From Mytilinidion resinicola (Eukaryota > Ascomycota > Dothideomycetes > Mytilinidiales > Mytilinidiaceae), in assembly GCF_010093595.1 (NCBI RefSeq), contig NW_022985451.1:323710-387709 (forward strand): DNA of 64,000 bases. The letters are read 5' to 3'. Shown one piece after another: positions 22,690 to 33,703 of the stretch. Every line of letters starts with the position of its first letter. Position 1 is the stretch's first letter. The notes beneath the pieces are model-generated. The model did not search any database. It had not been told where the DNA came from and saw only the letters and a list, made by a program, of their open reading frames with translations. The translations under genes and the position numbers were made by a program.

Positions 22690-23395
22690 CTTTTCTTTTC
22701 CTTGTCCCTTGGAATAGGGTGCCTTCGGGCGGTTATTTGGCTGTGAGCCGGTCTGGGGTCTATGTAGAATACAATGGAAAATGAGTGTTAAAATCACACT
22801 GTGTGCGCGTGCTATTTGCAGGCCTAGTAGGCCATGTAAGACACCCATGGCCGAATGAAGTTTGTAAATCACGGATGTCACGTTTTGGAAGGTTTAGATT
22901 AGAGCTTCTACGGCTTCAGATTAGAGAAGGGCTGATATCGAGGCTTAAGCAATAGGAAACGAAAACACCTCAATTACACCGTATGTGTGTTAGTTCTGGA
23001 GGCCTAGTAGACCTTGTAAGACGCCCCTGGCCTAATAAAGTTTATGAATTACGAATGTCACGTTTTAGAGGCTTTATATTGGAGCCGGTACAGCTTTGAT
23101 TTGGAGGAGGGCTAATATCGACGCTCGAGCAATAGGAAGTGAGAAGACGTCCTAAATCACACCATATCTACATGCATTTTGAAACCCTACTAAACCTTGT
23201 GAGACGCCCCTAGCCTAACCAAGTTTGTGAATCATGAATGTCACGTTTTGGAAGGTTCAGATCGGAGCCACTACAGCTTCATATTGGATGGGTCCCAATA
23301 TAGAGGCTTAAGCAATAGGATTATGAAATCACTCCCTGAATCACACCATATATACACAACTTTTGTCGACCCAGTAAGCTATTCGAAGCCCCCCC
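22690..23395 (+). repeat. Dispersed intergenic repeat, copy 3, with about three tandem units
   Basis: A head segment (about 22690-22815) resembling 10225-10310 is followed by roughly three tandem units of about 170-180 bp starting near 22825, 23000 and 23185. Each unit carries a GGCCTAGTAGxCC-like stretch, TGTaAGACgCCCCTGGCC, GAATGTCACGTTTT, a GGAGCC...ACAGCTT segment, AGGCTTAAGCAATAGGA and ATCACACCATAT. Units differ by scattered substitutions, many of transition type. The block ends a few bases before the F-box-JmjC stop codon, so it probably lies in or at that gene's 3' UTR. Confidence 0.8.
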
Positions 23396-23405
23396 TGGAC
23401 AAAAT

Positions 23406-25212
23406 CTACGGCACTTCCTCATCACTATCATCCCCGAACCCAAAGGAGAACCCGCCACCGTCCTCCTCGTCTTTCTTGACCAACTGCTCCCATTTCTCGC
23501 TCCTCGCGACTATTTTCGCCCCATCCCGCTTCTTCAGCTCTCTCATCCCCTCCTCCAGCACCTCCGGAGCTTCCTTCCCAAGCCTCTCCACAAACAACCC
23601 GTACGGATCCGTGACTTCATCCTTGAATCCACTCGCCTGGTCCCCTGTGTCCCGCAGGAAGCCCAGCACATCCGCGAGCCGTCGCCGCGGGACGAAGTTC
23701 TGCGTCAGCGCGAGACTCTCGTCCAAGTTTACCACGAGGTGGAACCAGCCGGACGGTACGTGGAGCACTTCACCAGCGTGGCAGATCGCCTCGCGGCAGC
23801 CGGGCGTGCGCCGCGCGAGGGCGTGGAAGGAGAGGAGGTACTCCGCGATGCTGAGGGGGGATGTGATCTCGGACGCATCAGCGGAGAGGATGACGCCGGG
23901 GGGCGGGGCTGTGGTGGGGGAGGAGGGGAACATGAGCCAGTATTTGCGGCCGGTGAGGACGGCGTTCCAGGCGCTTGTCGCGTTGGGGTCTTTGTGGAAC
24001 GTGCTGCCGCTGCGCGCAGGGCCCATGATCATCCAGCGGCAGTCTGGGCGCTGGTCGCCGAGGACGCTGAAGAGGTCTTCACCGAAGCAGGTGGGCGGCC
24101 AGTAGGAGGCGTCTGGCGTGTCGCGGCCGACGGCGATGGAGAGCTTTTCGACGAAGGCGCGATCGAAGAGGTAGAGGGGGGATTCGTCGAGGCTGTTGTT
24201 CATGTAGTCGGTGTAGACTTTGAGCGGCCAGTCGACGGCTTCGGCGCGGATTTTGACGTCGGGGTATTTGGCGACGAGGGTAGAGGGGGTCCAGTGGTTG
24301 TAGATGGGCCATTGTTTGACGGGGGTGGTGAGGACGAAGGGCTTGTCGGTCCAGGAGTCGGAGAACTCTTCAGGGGATAGGTCGGAGAGGCGAGGAATGG
24401 AGTTGCGCGAAGGGATGTTGGTAGTGTAGGGCTCTAGTGGCGTGTAGGTGCAGTGGAAGGGACGATAAAGGACGTCGGAGAAGAGGTTCCTGCAGGAGAC
24501 GAGGGAGGTGTACGATGCTGGGAGACGGAGATAGGTCGACCGCCATGTTCCATTCCATACAAAATCATCTGGAGGCGATCTGAGATTTTTGATCAGCAGT
24601 GCTCTTAAGCCGTTTGTCTAGCTTTGATTGCGGTTTTGTATAACGGGAAGACACGTCCAATCTTGAGAGGCTGGAATCGGCAGAAGACTTGATTGGAGGA
24701 TCTGTCTATTTGGCTAGATCGTTGCCGACGAGATCAGACGTGGCTTCATGCCGAAGATTATGAAGACTAGAAAAGCAAACGACGGAGAAGACTGCTGAAT
24801 AGACATAAAACCCATATATCCTCCGCAATACAAATGGGAACCGAAAGGAATATACATACTCTATGAAAAGAGTCCTCCACAGCTCCTCTAGCCTCGTAAA
24901 AGCATAGAAGGCCTTGCACGTGCTCCCAAGCCTCACCAGCTCCTGGGCGTCTAGGCCTTCCAACAGAGTTATGAGTAACTCATCGGGAATCCTAGCAAAA
25001 GGCCCGCACGCTGTCTTGATATCATGGGAGGCTGTGTATGCATTCCCTGAAGGCCTGATGCCTAGTGGGTGACTCGGAATGGTAACAGCATCCCCTTCCT
25101 CAACATCACTCTCGATGGGAGCAGCTTTGAGCTTTATCCTCTTTGCTGTCCGGCCAATAGCCTCCTCTTCTACGTGAGAGAAACCCTCCACAGGCATCGC
25201 GGAGGGAGCCAT
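23406..25212 (-). CDS. F-box and JmjC-domain protein (JMJD6/JMJD4-like dioxygenase)
   Basis: Two exons, complement of 24860-25212 and 23406-24579, give 508 aa; the intron of 280 nt is long for this window. Exon 1 encodes the F-box-like stretch FARIPDELLITLLEGLDAQE followed by LVRLGSTCKAFYAFT. Exon 2 encodes a JmjC cupin: PPDDFVWNGTWRSTYL, then WMIMGPARSGSTFHKDPN with the Fe(II)-binding HxD pair, TGRKYWLMFP with a likely 2-oxoglutarate-binding Lys, and GEVLHVPSGWFHLVVNL with the second metal His. This architecture is typical of fungal nuclear Fe(II)/2OG hydroxylases related to JMJD6. The substrate is not predictable. The ATG at 25212 was chosen because the frame further upstream lacks an ATG. 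Confidence 0.9.
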
Positions 25213-25715
25213 ACTCGCTATTCCGAATGCGATCAAAGAACCAGGAACAATATGTACGACGCCTCCCGCGGGACAGCACCCCTACGATGACACAGAGGCC
25301 CGGTCAGTATCTAGGAAATCCGTTTAGTTAGTCACGGAAGAGTGAAGAGTCATCGCCACCCGTGAGCCGTGGATGCTGCCCAGGTGGCGGTGGCAGTCGG
25401 TTTTGTGGTGCTAGACCTTGGCGCTTGGACGTTTCTGGATTAGCGCAATTTGGATAATTTTACAAACTTCTCTCCAGCGACGCCCGCCTCTTCTCTTCTC
25501 CATCACCAACCACTTCAACAACACAACCCACAAATACAACCTCTCACACTAGATCCATCGACTCTCATACAAGAGAGTCAGGAATCTAGTCCCAGTACAA
25601 CTTCACTTCACTTCGCGGCGGGTTCCACGAGAATCTCCACCGCTTTCAGCCCCGCCACTACCTTCTCCCACGATCACAGCGCTGCGCCTGTGGTCCCTAT
25701 TGTCTAATCGCAATC
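25213..25715. promoter_or_regulatory. Divergent promoter of the F-box-JmjC and eIF4A genes
   Basis: About 500 bp. A long C/A-rich leader (25470-25710) precedes the eIF4A ATG, as is usual for highly expressed fungal genes. No coding features were found. Confidence 0.45.
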
Positions 25716-27135
25716 ATGGCTGACGGAAAAGGACTCGAGGATGTCCCCGAGGGTATGTAAATCAGTTCTCTAGTTTCGCTCATGTCTTGCACTTCTTTTC
25801 GCGTTGAGCGCACCCTCTTCCTCCCATCTTGCAGACTCTGACCGGCGCCACCAACCCAACAGGTCAGATCGAGTCGAACTACGATGAGACCACCGACTCC
25901 TTTGATGCGATGAACCTGAAGGCCGAGCTCCTTCGCGGAGTCTACGCCTACGGTTTCGAGCGCCCGTCTGCTATCCAGCAGCGCGCTATCATGCCCGTTA
26001 TCAAGGGTAAGTCCACATCACCCCACCCGGTGAATGTGAGGCTCTAACACGACCTCTCCAGGGCATGATGTCATTGCTCAAGCTCAGTCCGGTACTGGCA
26101 AGACTGCGACCTTCTCCATCTCGGTCCTCCAGAAGCTCGACCCGAACATCAAGGCCTGCCAGGCCCTTATCCTCGCCCCCACCCGCGAGTTGGCCCAACA
26201 AATCCAGAAGGTCGTGGTTGCCATCGGTGACTTTATGAACGTCGAGTGCCACGCCTGTATTGGTGGTACCAGCGTTCGCGATGACATGAAGGCTCTGCAG
26301 GAGGGTCCCCAGGTCGTCGTCGGTACCCCCGGCCGTGTCCAGGACATGATCCAACGCCGTGTCCTCAAGACCGACCACATGAAGATGTTCGTCCTTGATG
26401 AGGCCGACGAGATGTTGTCCCGTGGGTTTACCGAGCAGATCTACGACATCTTCCAGCTCCTGCCGCAATCCACCCAGGTTGTCCTCCTCTCGGCCACCAT
26501 GCCCCAGGACGTCTTAGAGGTTACCACCAAGTTCATGCGCGACCCGATCCGCATTCTCGTCAAGAAGGATGAGCTTACCCTAGAAGGTATTAAGCAATTC
26601 TACATCGCCGTCGAGAAGGAAGATTGGAAGCTCGACACCCTCTCCGATCTGTACGAGACCGTTACGATCACCCAAGCCGTCATCTTCTGCAACACCCGTA
26701 GAAAGGTCGACTGGCTCACCGACAAGCTCACTGCCCGTGACTTCACCGTCTCCGCCATGCACGGTGACATGGACCAGCCCCAGCGTGATGTTATCATGAA
26801 GGAGTTCCGTTCCGGTTCTTCTCGTGTTTTGATCGCTACTGATCTTTTGGCCCGTGGTATCGACGTTCAGCAGGTCTCCCTTGTCATCAACTATGACTTG
26901 CCTGCCAACCGCGAGAATTACATCCACAGGATCGGTCGTGGTGGTCGTTTCGGACGGAAGGGCGTTGCCATCAACTTCGTCACCGCCGAGGACGTGCGCA
27001 TGATGCGCGAAATCGAACAGTTCTACAGCACCCAGATTGAGGAGATGCCCATGAACGTTGCTGGTAAGTCCCGAATCATGCACTTCGGCCTAACTAAATA
27101 CAGACTACTGATGAATTTGAATAGATTTGATCTAA
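25716..27135 (+). CDS. tif1: Translation initiation factor eIF4A, DEAD-box RNA helicase
   Basis: Four exons, 25716-25752, 25863-26006, 26062-27063 and 27125-27135, give 397 aa, the normal eIF4A length. The start [20 protein letters not shown] requires the 110-nt first intron to end at CCAACAG (25862), not at the earlier TTGCAG, which would shift the frame. All DEAD-box motifs are present: the Q-motif region [18 protein letters not shown] (I), PTRELAQQ (Ia), TPGR (Ib), VLDEADEM (II), SATMP (III), [11 protein letters not shown] (IV), [11 protein letters not shown] (V) and [15 protein letters not shown] (VI). The last exon is 11 nt and encodes the conserved end ADLI. It unwinds 5' UTR structure as part of the eIF4F complex in the cytoplasm. 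Confidence 0.97.
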
Positions 27136-28129
27136 GTATTGATCTACAAGGGCGCCCTATTTCTCATCAATACCAGCAATATGCCCCGCTGGTACATTGA
27201 TTTCTGATCTGGTGGCTCTTTATGCGTGTGTCGTCTGCCTGGCGTTGGGCGACACAACCATTCCATTCGGAACAAAAAGCGTGAGAGGGAGGCATTTACA
27301 CCATGGCATCTCGGCGTTTGTCGATTTCTTGTGAACTGCTCCCTTTACGACGCATCATGATCATGATGGGTAGAAAACGGGGACTGCTGACTGTTTATTC
27401 CATCGAGAGACCCTGCTTGCTACTTTTTCATTCTCCTTTCTCATCCATGCGGCTCTGTATCTAGGGATTGCTGGTCCTTTTGGTTATCTTGGCACGGCCG
27501 TGGAAGCTATTTCCACTTTAGACGTGTCATCGATGACGATAATGGTCTTTTCTTTGCTATAGAGTGGTCTATCTGAATTACATTCGGTCAACATTTTAGT
27601 TTTCTGCCCTGTGCTTGTGATTGTTGCTGCTAATTCACAAACATGGTGGACGTCTCTGATTCATACTAAGATTTGGACATACAGTACTAGGACAGGCACA
27701 AGTTTGCCATGCCGTCTTTGTCATCTCGTCCGGGTTTATGATGAGGCGCGGAAGCACCACTGACAGCGGCAAGGAGGCTGGCTGTCAACGTGTGAAAATT
27801 CTTTGATTTAAGCCTTCAGGACTTTACACCTTATATAAAGATTTTCAATGTGCCAAAGCACTTCCAACGGTAGTAAACAACTGCGCCCAGAACTTTGGCA
27901 AGGCACTGTACAAGCGGACTATCATCACATAAGTTGTCACTACAATTCACATCCCATAGTAGCACATTATCAATAGCATTGATAACAGCTACAAGCCTCG
28001 AACGAATAAGTGAAGCCGCCCATTAAACCTTCAAGCCAGCGCCGCAGCGCATGAGAACCGGGACGCCTTCCCACCCATCCGTGGGCCAAATGATACAAGA
28101 GTTGCAGGCTTCATGCTCTTATCAATTAC
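27136..28129. other. Convergent intergenic region after eIF4A
   Basis: About 1 kb between convergent genes. The first several hundred bases are pyrimidine-rich and likely to be the eIF4A 3' UTR. No open frame with a motif, no tRNA-like sequence and no repeat was recognised. Confidence 0.4.
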
Positions 28130-29472
28130 TCAAGCGGCCACCACCCCCTCCTTCTCCATATCCTTGACAAACTTCTCCCACGTCTCGATGGTCCCCTGGA
28201 AGAACCCGATATGCGCATCGGCCAGATCCCCCAGCGTGTCCTTGAACTCAACCGCCTTGATGCGCTCGAAATCCGCGACCTCTTTCATCGTCTGCTCGTC
28301 AAACGCCTCTGTGGCTTTCTTCGCCATCTCGACTTCCCGCGTTAACCGCTCGATGTCGACCTCGAGTTTGCGTAACCGTTGCCGTCGTGCCTGCTCGTGG
28401 TCCACGCCGCGTACGTCCTCGAGTTTACTGCGCAGATAGCCGCTCGCGCCCAGCCCGCTGGAGCCTGATTGCGAGGCTAGGCTATCACGGTCACCCGCCG
28501 CTTTGGCGAGGTAGTCCGTTAAAGCCTCGAAGTCGAGTTGTTTCTGCTCGCGGGTCTTGAGGAGGCCTTTAAGCGCGACGATATACGCCTCCATATCCCT
28601 CAACGAGCCCAGGTAATTCTGGTCCGTATGCTCCTTCAGCCCCCGCAGGCCCTGTGACGTCGTGTCGACGCTGCTCGCAAAGCTTGTCAGCGCCGCCTCC
28701 ACGCCGGGCTCCAGCACATTAAGCTTCTGGCACTGCACGGCCAAATCGCCGTAGTCTGTCTCCAGGTCCGCCTGCCGCCGCGCCACCCGCGCCGTCACCT
28801 TCTCCACGTTGCTGAGGTCCTCGTCCAGCTTGGTCGCCTTCTCCTTGACCTCGACGAAGCGCTTGTCGGCTTTGTGCACTTTCGTGAAGGCGTTGACGAA
28901 GGTGTCGGCCAGCGTGTTGATCAGCCCGGAGTCGGCGTCGGCGTCGCCGGCGGACGACATGCTGGCGCCGCGCAAGGGGCGCCCCTTCATCGTCTGGTTC
29001 CAGTCGGGGCTCTCGAGGAAGAGGATCAGCAGCATCGCGCGGCGGAGGACCGGGTGCAGCGTCAGCCGCTTCAGGAAGCGGTGCAGGCTGTGCGCGCGGC
29101 CTTGCGTGAAGTCGGGCCCGAAGCGGTCGCCGCGCACGTACGCCATCTTGTGCTTGTCTGGGAGCGGCGGCACCGCGCATTGCGGGTACTCGCGCGAGAG
29201 GGTTTTGAAGAGGAAGACGAAGTCGGTGAAGCGGCGGCGGACGGCGAAGTCGGAGCGTTGGAAGGTTTGGAAGTCGGACTGTGAGGAGGGAAGAGGGTTT
29301 AGAGGGAGGGTTGGGGAGGGGGGGTTAGGGAGGGCGTGGGTACCTTTGTGGAGACGAGGTAGGATATGTAGGCGTCTTTGGTACCGTCGAGTTCCTTCTG
29401 GGGTTGGGAGACGGTGCACTCCAGACGGCCTTCGGAGAAATCGTCGGTGTCGTAAGTGGGCTGGCCATCCAT
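28130..29472 (-). CDS. snx4: Sorting nexin-4 (Snx4/Atg24), PX-BAR protein
   Basis: Two exons, complement of 29344-29472 and 28130-29278, give 425 aa. The start region GRLECTVSQPQKELDGTKDA and SDFQTFQRSDFAVRRRFTDF form the first half of the PX domain, followed by CAVPPLPDKHKMAYVRGDRF, FTQGRAHSLHRFLKRLTLHP and FLESPDWN. These are near-diagnostic of Snx4. The C-terminal 250 residues form long helices with the pattern of a BAR domain. Snx4 binds PtdIns3P on endosomes and works in retrieval trafficking and selective autophagy. Yeast-type homologues have a longer N-terminus, so a further 5' exon before 29472 is possible: a CCCAG acceptor-like site sits directly before the ATG. Confidence 0.9.
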
Positions 29473-29849
29473 GCTGGGCAAAGGTCTTGTTTGTGACAGT
29501 GGCTAGGTAAAGATCGCTGGAGGAGTTTGTGGTGGAGTTATGCGGATTGAGAGAAGTTGGAGAGCTCTGGAGGTTGAAACGGCGAGTCGGCGTCATCGGC
29601 GCTTTCCCCTCCAATATCAAAGCGGACGCAAACGATTTACTCACGACGCATCATTACATAGTCAATGGCATTGGTAGAAATAGAGCACGCTCGTGTTGAT
29701 ACAAATAATCATCCCGCAGTGGGTAAGTCTCTGGCCTGGCTGCTGTAGGGTGCCTAGGGAATATATACAAAAGAATAGAACCCAGCAGTCAGCCGGATTG
29801 TTGACGTGAATAAACAGTCGCCCAACCCAAAAACGCCTGGCTGACCTCT
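29473..29849. other. Tandem intergenic region, Snx4 promoter
   Basis: About 380 bp between two minus-strand genes. It contains the adenylate kinase 3' end and the Snx4 promoter, and possibly an unrecognised non-coding or short coding Snx4 5' exon. Confidence 0.35.
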
Positions 29850-30706
29850 CTAATTGTCGAGAGCGCCAAACCTCCTTCCAAACTCCTTGATGAGACGAGG
29901 GGTGATCTCATCGCTGGTGTTCCCTTTAACATTCCAAAGAACTCCCATTTTGTCATAGTGCTCAAGGAGAGGTAAACTCGTCTCCTTGAAATGCCTCAAC
30001 CGCTCCTTCCACACTTCCGGATCGTCGTCTTCCCGACGCGTCAAGGGCTCGCCGGTAACATCGTCTTTGCCCTCGACCTTGGGCGCATTGAAAGTCGTAT
30101 TGTAGACTCGCCCGGATGGCGCATGCACCCACCGATTACAAATCCGGTCGATGATTATGTCAGTGGGCGTGTCCAGATTGACTACGAGGTTGATCGGTAT
30201 GAGGTCGTCCAGTTGAGACGCCTGGGCAGCTGTGCGTGGAAAGCCGTCCAAGATGAACGACGCCGAGGGATGGTCGGAGTAGTTGTACTTGCTGGTACGC
30301 AGTCCGGACGGAATGAAGACGGAGTCTACGGTATCCTCCTGGTCCATTCCAATAGATGACGAGTAGACAGTATAGGGTCTGATTGTGTCGTTGGTGAGCC
30401 AGCCGCGGTTTGTGAGTTCGTTTATTATCAGACGGAGAATCATAGTGTCCGGGACCAATACGCCGGCCTTCATCTTGGACTCGGCTTGGATGCCTGCGCG
30501 TCACGGTTTGTCAGACTTGAACAAGAGAATTCGAATGTTCTACGCCTACCCAAAGGAGTGCGCTCCCTGACATTCTTCCGCAAAAGGTCGCCCGAGCTGA
30601 TTGAGGCCAGTTCCGGAAACTTTCTCATGAGTCGATCGGTTTGAGTGCCCTTGCCGACGCCGGGTGCGCCCACGAGAATGATGCGGGCTGCGCGCGTGAG
30701 AGACAT
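29850..30706 (-). CDS. adk2: Adenylate kinase, mitochondrial GTP:AMP phosphotransferase type
   Basis: Two exons, complement of 30550-30706 and 29850-30493, give 266 aa. The P-loop is ILVGAPGVGKGTQTDRLM, followed by SISSGDLLRKNVRERTPLG (AMP-binding region), GFPRTAAQASQLD and RICNRWVHAPSGRVYN (start of the LID domain, of the long type and without the zinc-binding cysteines), then RREDDDPEVWKERLRHF. A serine-rich insertion around residues 95-115 (SSSIGMDQEDTVD) is longer than in typical Adk2. Members of this subfamily phosphorylate AMP with GTP or ATP in the mitochondrial matrix. Assignment to the Adk2 branch rests on LID features and the short N-terminus. Confidence 0.88.
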
Positions 30707-31326
30707 TGTGGGTGAGGGCCGTCTGGCTGCAATGACTCGAGGATACGTGGCAATAGATATATTCCTCTCGCAACGCCGGGGGAATGGGAGCCTGTAGGGC
30801 CAAAGGGAAGTACACCGGAGGCTATCGGATATGCATAGTGAAGGGAATATATAGGTAGTAATACAGTTCAGCAGTTATACAGGCGAGGACGAGGTGTGCA
30901 CGGCGTGAGCACGAAGCGAACGGGGCAAGATGAGGATGTTGAGGCGGAGGCGATGAGTGTTGATGAGGGGAACCGGAGGTGAATGCACGGGACACGCCCT
31001 CGTCATTTGTTGAGGGCCGCTGGAGGCACCGGTCGCAGGCCGAGCCCTCCGGCACGCCGCGCAACTGGACTGGCACATGCTGGGTCCTCCAGGCGGGCGA
31101 CGAGGGGCTTGGCTGGCCTGTTCCTGGGCGCAAATCCACGCCATGCCGAAGCCGACGGCCAGCGCAAACCGCACCTTGTTCATCCTTCACTTCCACCATC
31201 ACTCCTTCATCAGCCACCCTTCACCAACACGCTGCCCCATCGCCAACTGCCGCCGTCTACACACCGTTTCTTTCTTTCGTCTGATAGTCGCTCCTTACTT
31301 CTTCCCTGCCGGTCCGGCGCTCCGCC
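30707..31326. promoter_or_regulatory. Divergent promoter of the adenylate kinase and LETM1 genes
   Basis: About 620 bp between two nuclear genes for mitochondrial proteins read outward. A minus-strand frame at 30875-31183 begins MNKVRFALAVGFGMAWICAQ, which looks like a signal or TM segment, but its downstream part is low-complexity and I do not accept it as a gene. The region just before the LETM1 ATG is a C/T-rich leader. Confidence 0.45.
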
Positions 31327-33046
31327 ATGTATCTCCAGCGCTCTGCGTCTAAGGCAGCGCCCCTGGTGCTCAGGAACGGCGCAAGAGTCTTCCCACGCAC
31401 CTCCAGACATGCGCCGCAATATGTTACAGCAATTGCCATACTGCTCCCGCACCGGGCTATGGCGACCGACACCTCGACATCCTCGGGTCCTGGAGGAGAT
31501 TATCCGCCCCTCGGCTTCAATGCTGACCAAGCCAAGAAACCGCTTCCCAAGGAAGCTCCAACCATCAAGGAGCAGGCAACTGTCAGCGACGCAGTCTTGA
31601 CAAATCCCACCGCTCCCAAAGATGTATCTGCTTCGGCCTCCAAGGCGGCGCCCTCGGACGACAAAACGCTCACAGCGCTAGCTACGGAGAAGGCTACTGA
31701 GAAGAAAACCGAAGAAAAGAAGCTTGCCAAGAAGAAAGAGGATGAGAAGAAGCTCACAGTTTGGCAGAAGGTGAAGCGGGAAGCCAACCATTACTGGGAT
31801 GGAACGAAGCTGCTCGTTACCGAGGTCAGGATCAGTTCAAAACTGGCCGTAAGAATGGCTGCTGGTTACGAACTCACGCGGAGGGAGCACAGACAGGTAA
31901 TGTATCTCTTTTCAATGAAATGCGAGCTAGCTAACCCGCAAACAGTTGACCAGAACAGTCCAGGATCTGGGTCGATTAGTCCCCTTCTCCGCCTTCGTTC
32001 TTGTTCCTTTTGCCGAACTTCTCCTCCCCGTAGCTCTGAAGCTCTTCCCCAACATGCTCCCCAGCACATACGAGGGCCAGAGTGCCAAGGACGTCAAGGC
32101 CAAGAACCTGCGGGCCACCCGGAAGGAGGTCAGCAGCTTCCTGCGGCAGACTCTCCAAGAAACTGGTCTGCCTGTAAGCACAGAGAATGCGCAGAGGGAA
32201 GAGTTCCATGAGTTCTTCCGTAAGGTCCGGACGACGGGCGAGACACCCACTCAAGCCGACGTCATCAAAGTCTGCAAAATCTTCAAGGATGATTTGACCT
32301 TGGACAATCTTTCCCGGCCGCAACTGGTTGCCATCTGCCGGTACATGAACATGACATCGTTCGGCACGGACAACTTCCTCCGTTACCAAGTACGTCACCG
32401 CATGCGTCAAATTAAGCGTGACGACCGCGCAATTTCTTTCGAGGGTGTTGAGTCGCTCTCCGTTCCAGAGCTGCAGACGGCTTGTGCTAGCCGCGGTCTC
32501 CGCACGCACGGTATGAGTCCCGGTCGTCTCCGGGATGATCTGCAGATGTGGCTCGACCTGAGACTGAAGTACGGCGTTCCATCGACGCTTCTTGTGCTGA
32601 GCAACGCCTTCATGTATGCTCAAGGTAAGGAGGCGGAAATGAACTCTCAAATTGATGCCCTCCAAGGTGTGCTATCGAGCATACCCGAGGAGCTGTATCA
32701 CGAGATCGAACTCGAGGTGCACAGCGCCGAGGGCGCTGCTACCAACAAGCAACGTCTGGAAGTCCTCAAGGAGCAACAGGAGCTCATCGACGAGGAGAAC
32801 CAACAGAACCAGAGCAATGCGCACAATGCCAACGCGTCGCCGAAGGATCTTGACAATATTGATGAGGATGAGAAGGTTGCTGCGAAGGCTGATGGCCAGG
32901 ACATCAAGGAAGCTGCCGACGAAGCTGAGGTCGTTGAGAAAGACAAGGAGAAGTCCTCTGCTGAGAAGCGGGAGGAGCTCCTTCAAGAAGAGAAGGAAGC
33001 TGATAAGGAGCATGAGACGCAAAAGCTTCAAAAGGAGAAATCTTAG
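31327..33046 (+). CDS. LETM1-family mitochondrial inner-membrane protein (Mdm38/Mrs7-like)
   Basis: Two exons, 31327-31896 and 31946-33046, give 556 aa. The N-terminus is Arg/Ser-rich without acidic residues (MYLQRSASKAAPLVLRNGAR), a good mitochondrial presequence. A Lys/Glu-rich linker leads into KVKREANHYWDGTKLL and the membrane segment LVPFSAFVLVPFAELLLPVA, with the conserved Pro, then FPNMLPSTYEG. The LETM1 ribosome-binding-like domain follows (RPQLVAICRYMNMTSFGTDN, FLRYQVRHRMRQIKRDDRAI, GLRTHGMSPGRLRDDLQMWL). A charged coiled-coil tail ends the protein. Family members support K+/H+ exchange and membrane insertion of respiratory subunits. Confidence 0.95.
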
Positions 33047-33703
33047 GGTGGTGCAATCTCCACTTGCCATTCTCTATGTATATAGACACATGAGCTCTCA
33101 TTCATGACGGAGTCCCGGAGCTGCTCCGGGCTCCAAACCCCGTAGAACAAAAATACCCAATGTATCAATACGCACACTATATTATCACCAATTTCATGAT
33201 CTCACTACGGTACTACGACATAACTTTGCGCACTCTCTTTGCAGTTGGTTCCAGCCTTGCTTCCGGATTTCTAATAAGACGCTGGCCACCCCGAACGACA
33301 TGGTGAAATAGGCCAATGAGAAGCGTTTGGGGCCGCACTTGTTTGCGTCGTCTTGACTTGTATATCTTATCTGAATTCATGCTAATGCGTCGAAGGGCTT
33401 CAGACGTGGTGAGCATGAACGCACAAACTGGTGTCCTACCGTTGTATATGATGCCAAAAGGAGCGTAAACTAATTTTGAGATCAAGCATATCAAACCAAG
33501 AATCTACTAGGCGTCGAAACGATTTTTGAAGAATCTGATCTATAGTCATCCTCGAGAGCATTTGGACACTTGTTCTGGCTTCAAACTTACAAAGGTATCT
33601 AGTCATCAACCCTGCAAATAACTCACGTGACGACCCCACCTCTATTTCAACCTCATCTTTTTGTTGGATCCGGCTTCAAGCATCGAAAGCAAAGGAAAGC
33701 AAG
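33047..33703. other. Intergenic region downstream of LETM1
   Basis: About 650 bp including the LETM1 3' UTR. Short minus-strand frames (33213-33494, 33436-33639) have no motif. Nothing further was seen. Confidence 0.4.

Noticed and set aside
25801..25862. eIF4A exon 2 starting at the TTGCAG site near 25834
   Set aside because: That acceptor breaks the reading frame; the later CCAACAG acceptor joins exactly into the conserved GQIESNYDE sequence.
28719..29510. Large frames on both strands within Snx4
   Set aside because: Alternative-frame readings of the GC-rich Snx4 coding exon.
30875..31183. Minus-strand 102-codon frame starting MNKVRFALAVGFG
   Set aside because: The hydrophobic start is suggestive, but the rest is low-complexity and it overlaps the leader of the LETM1 gene; no splice or motif support.
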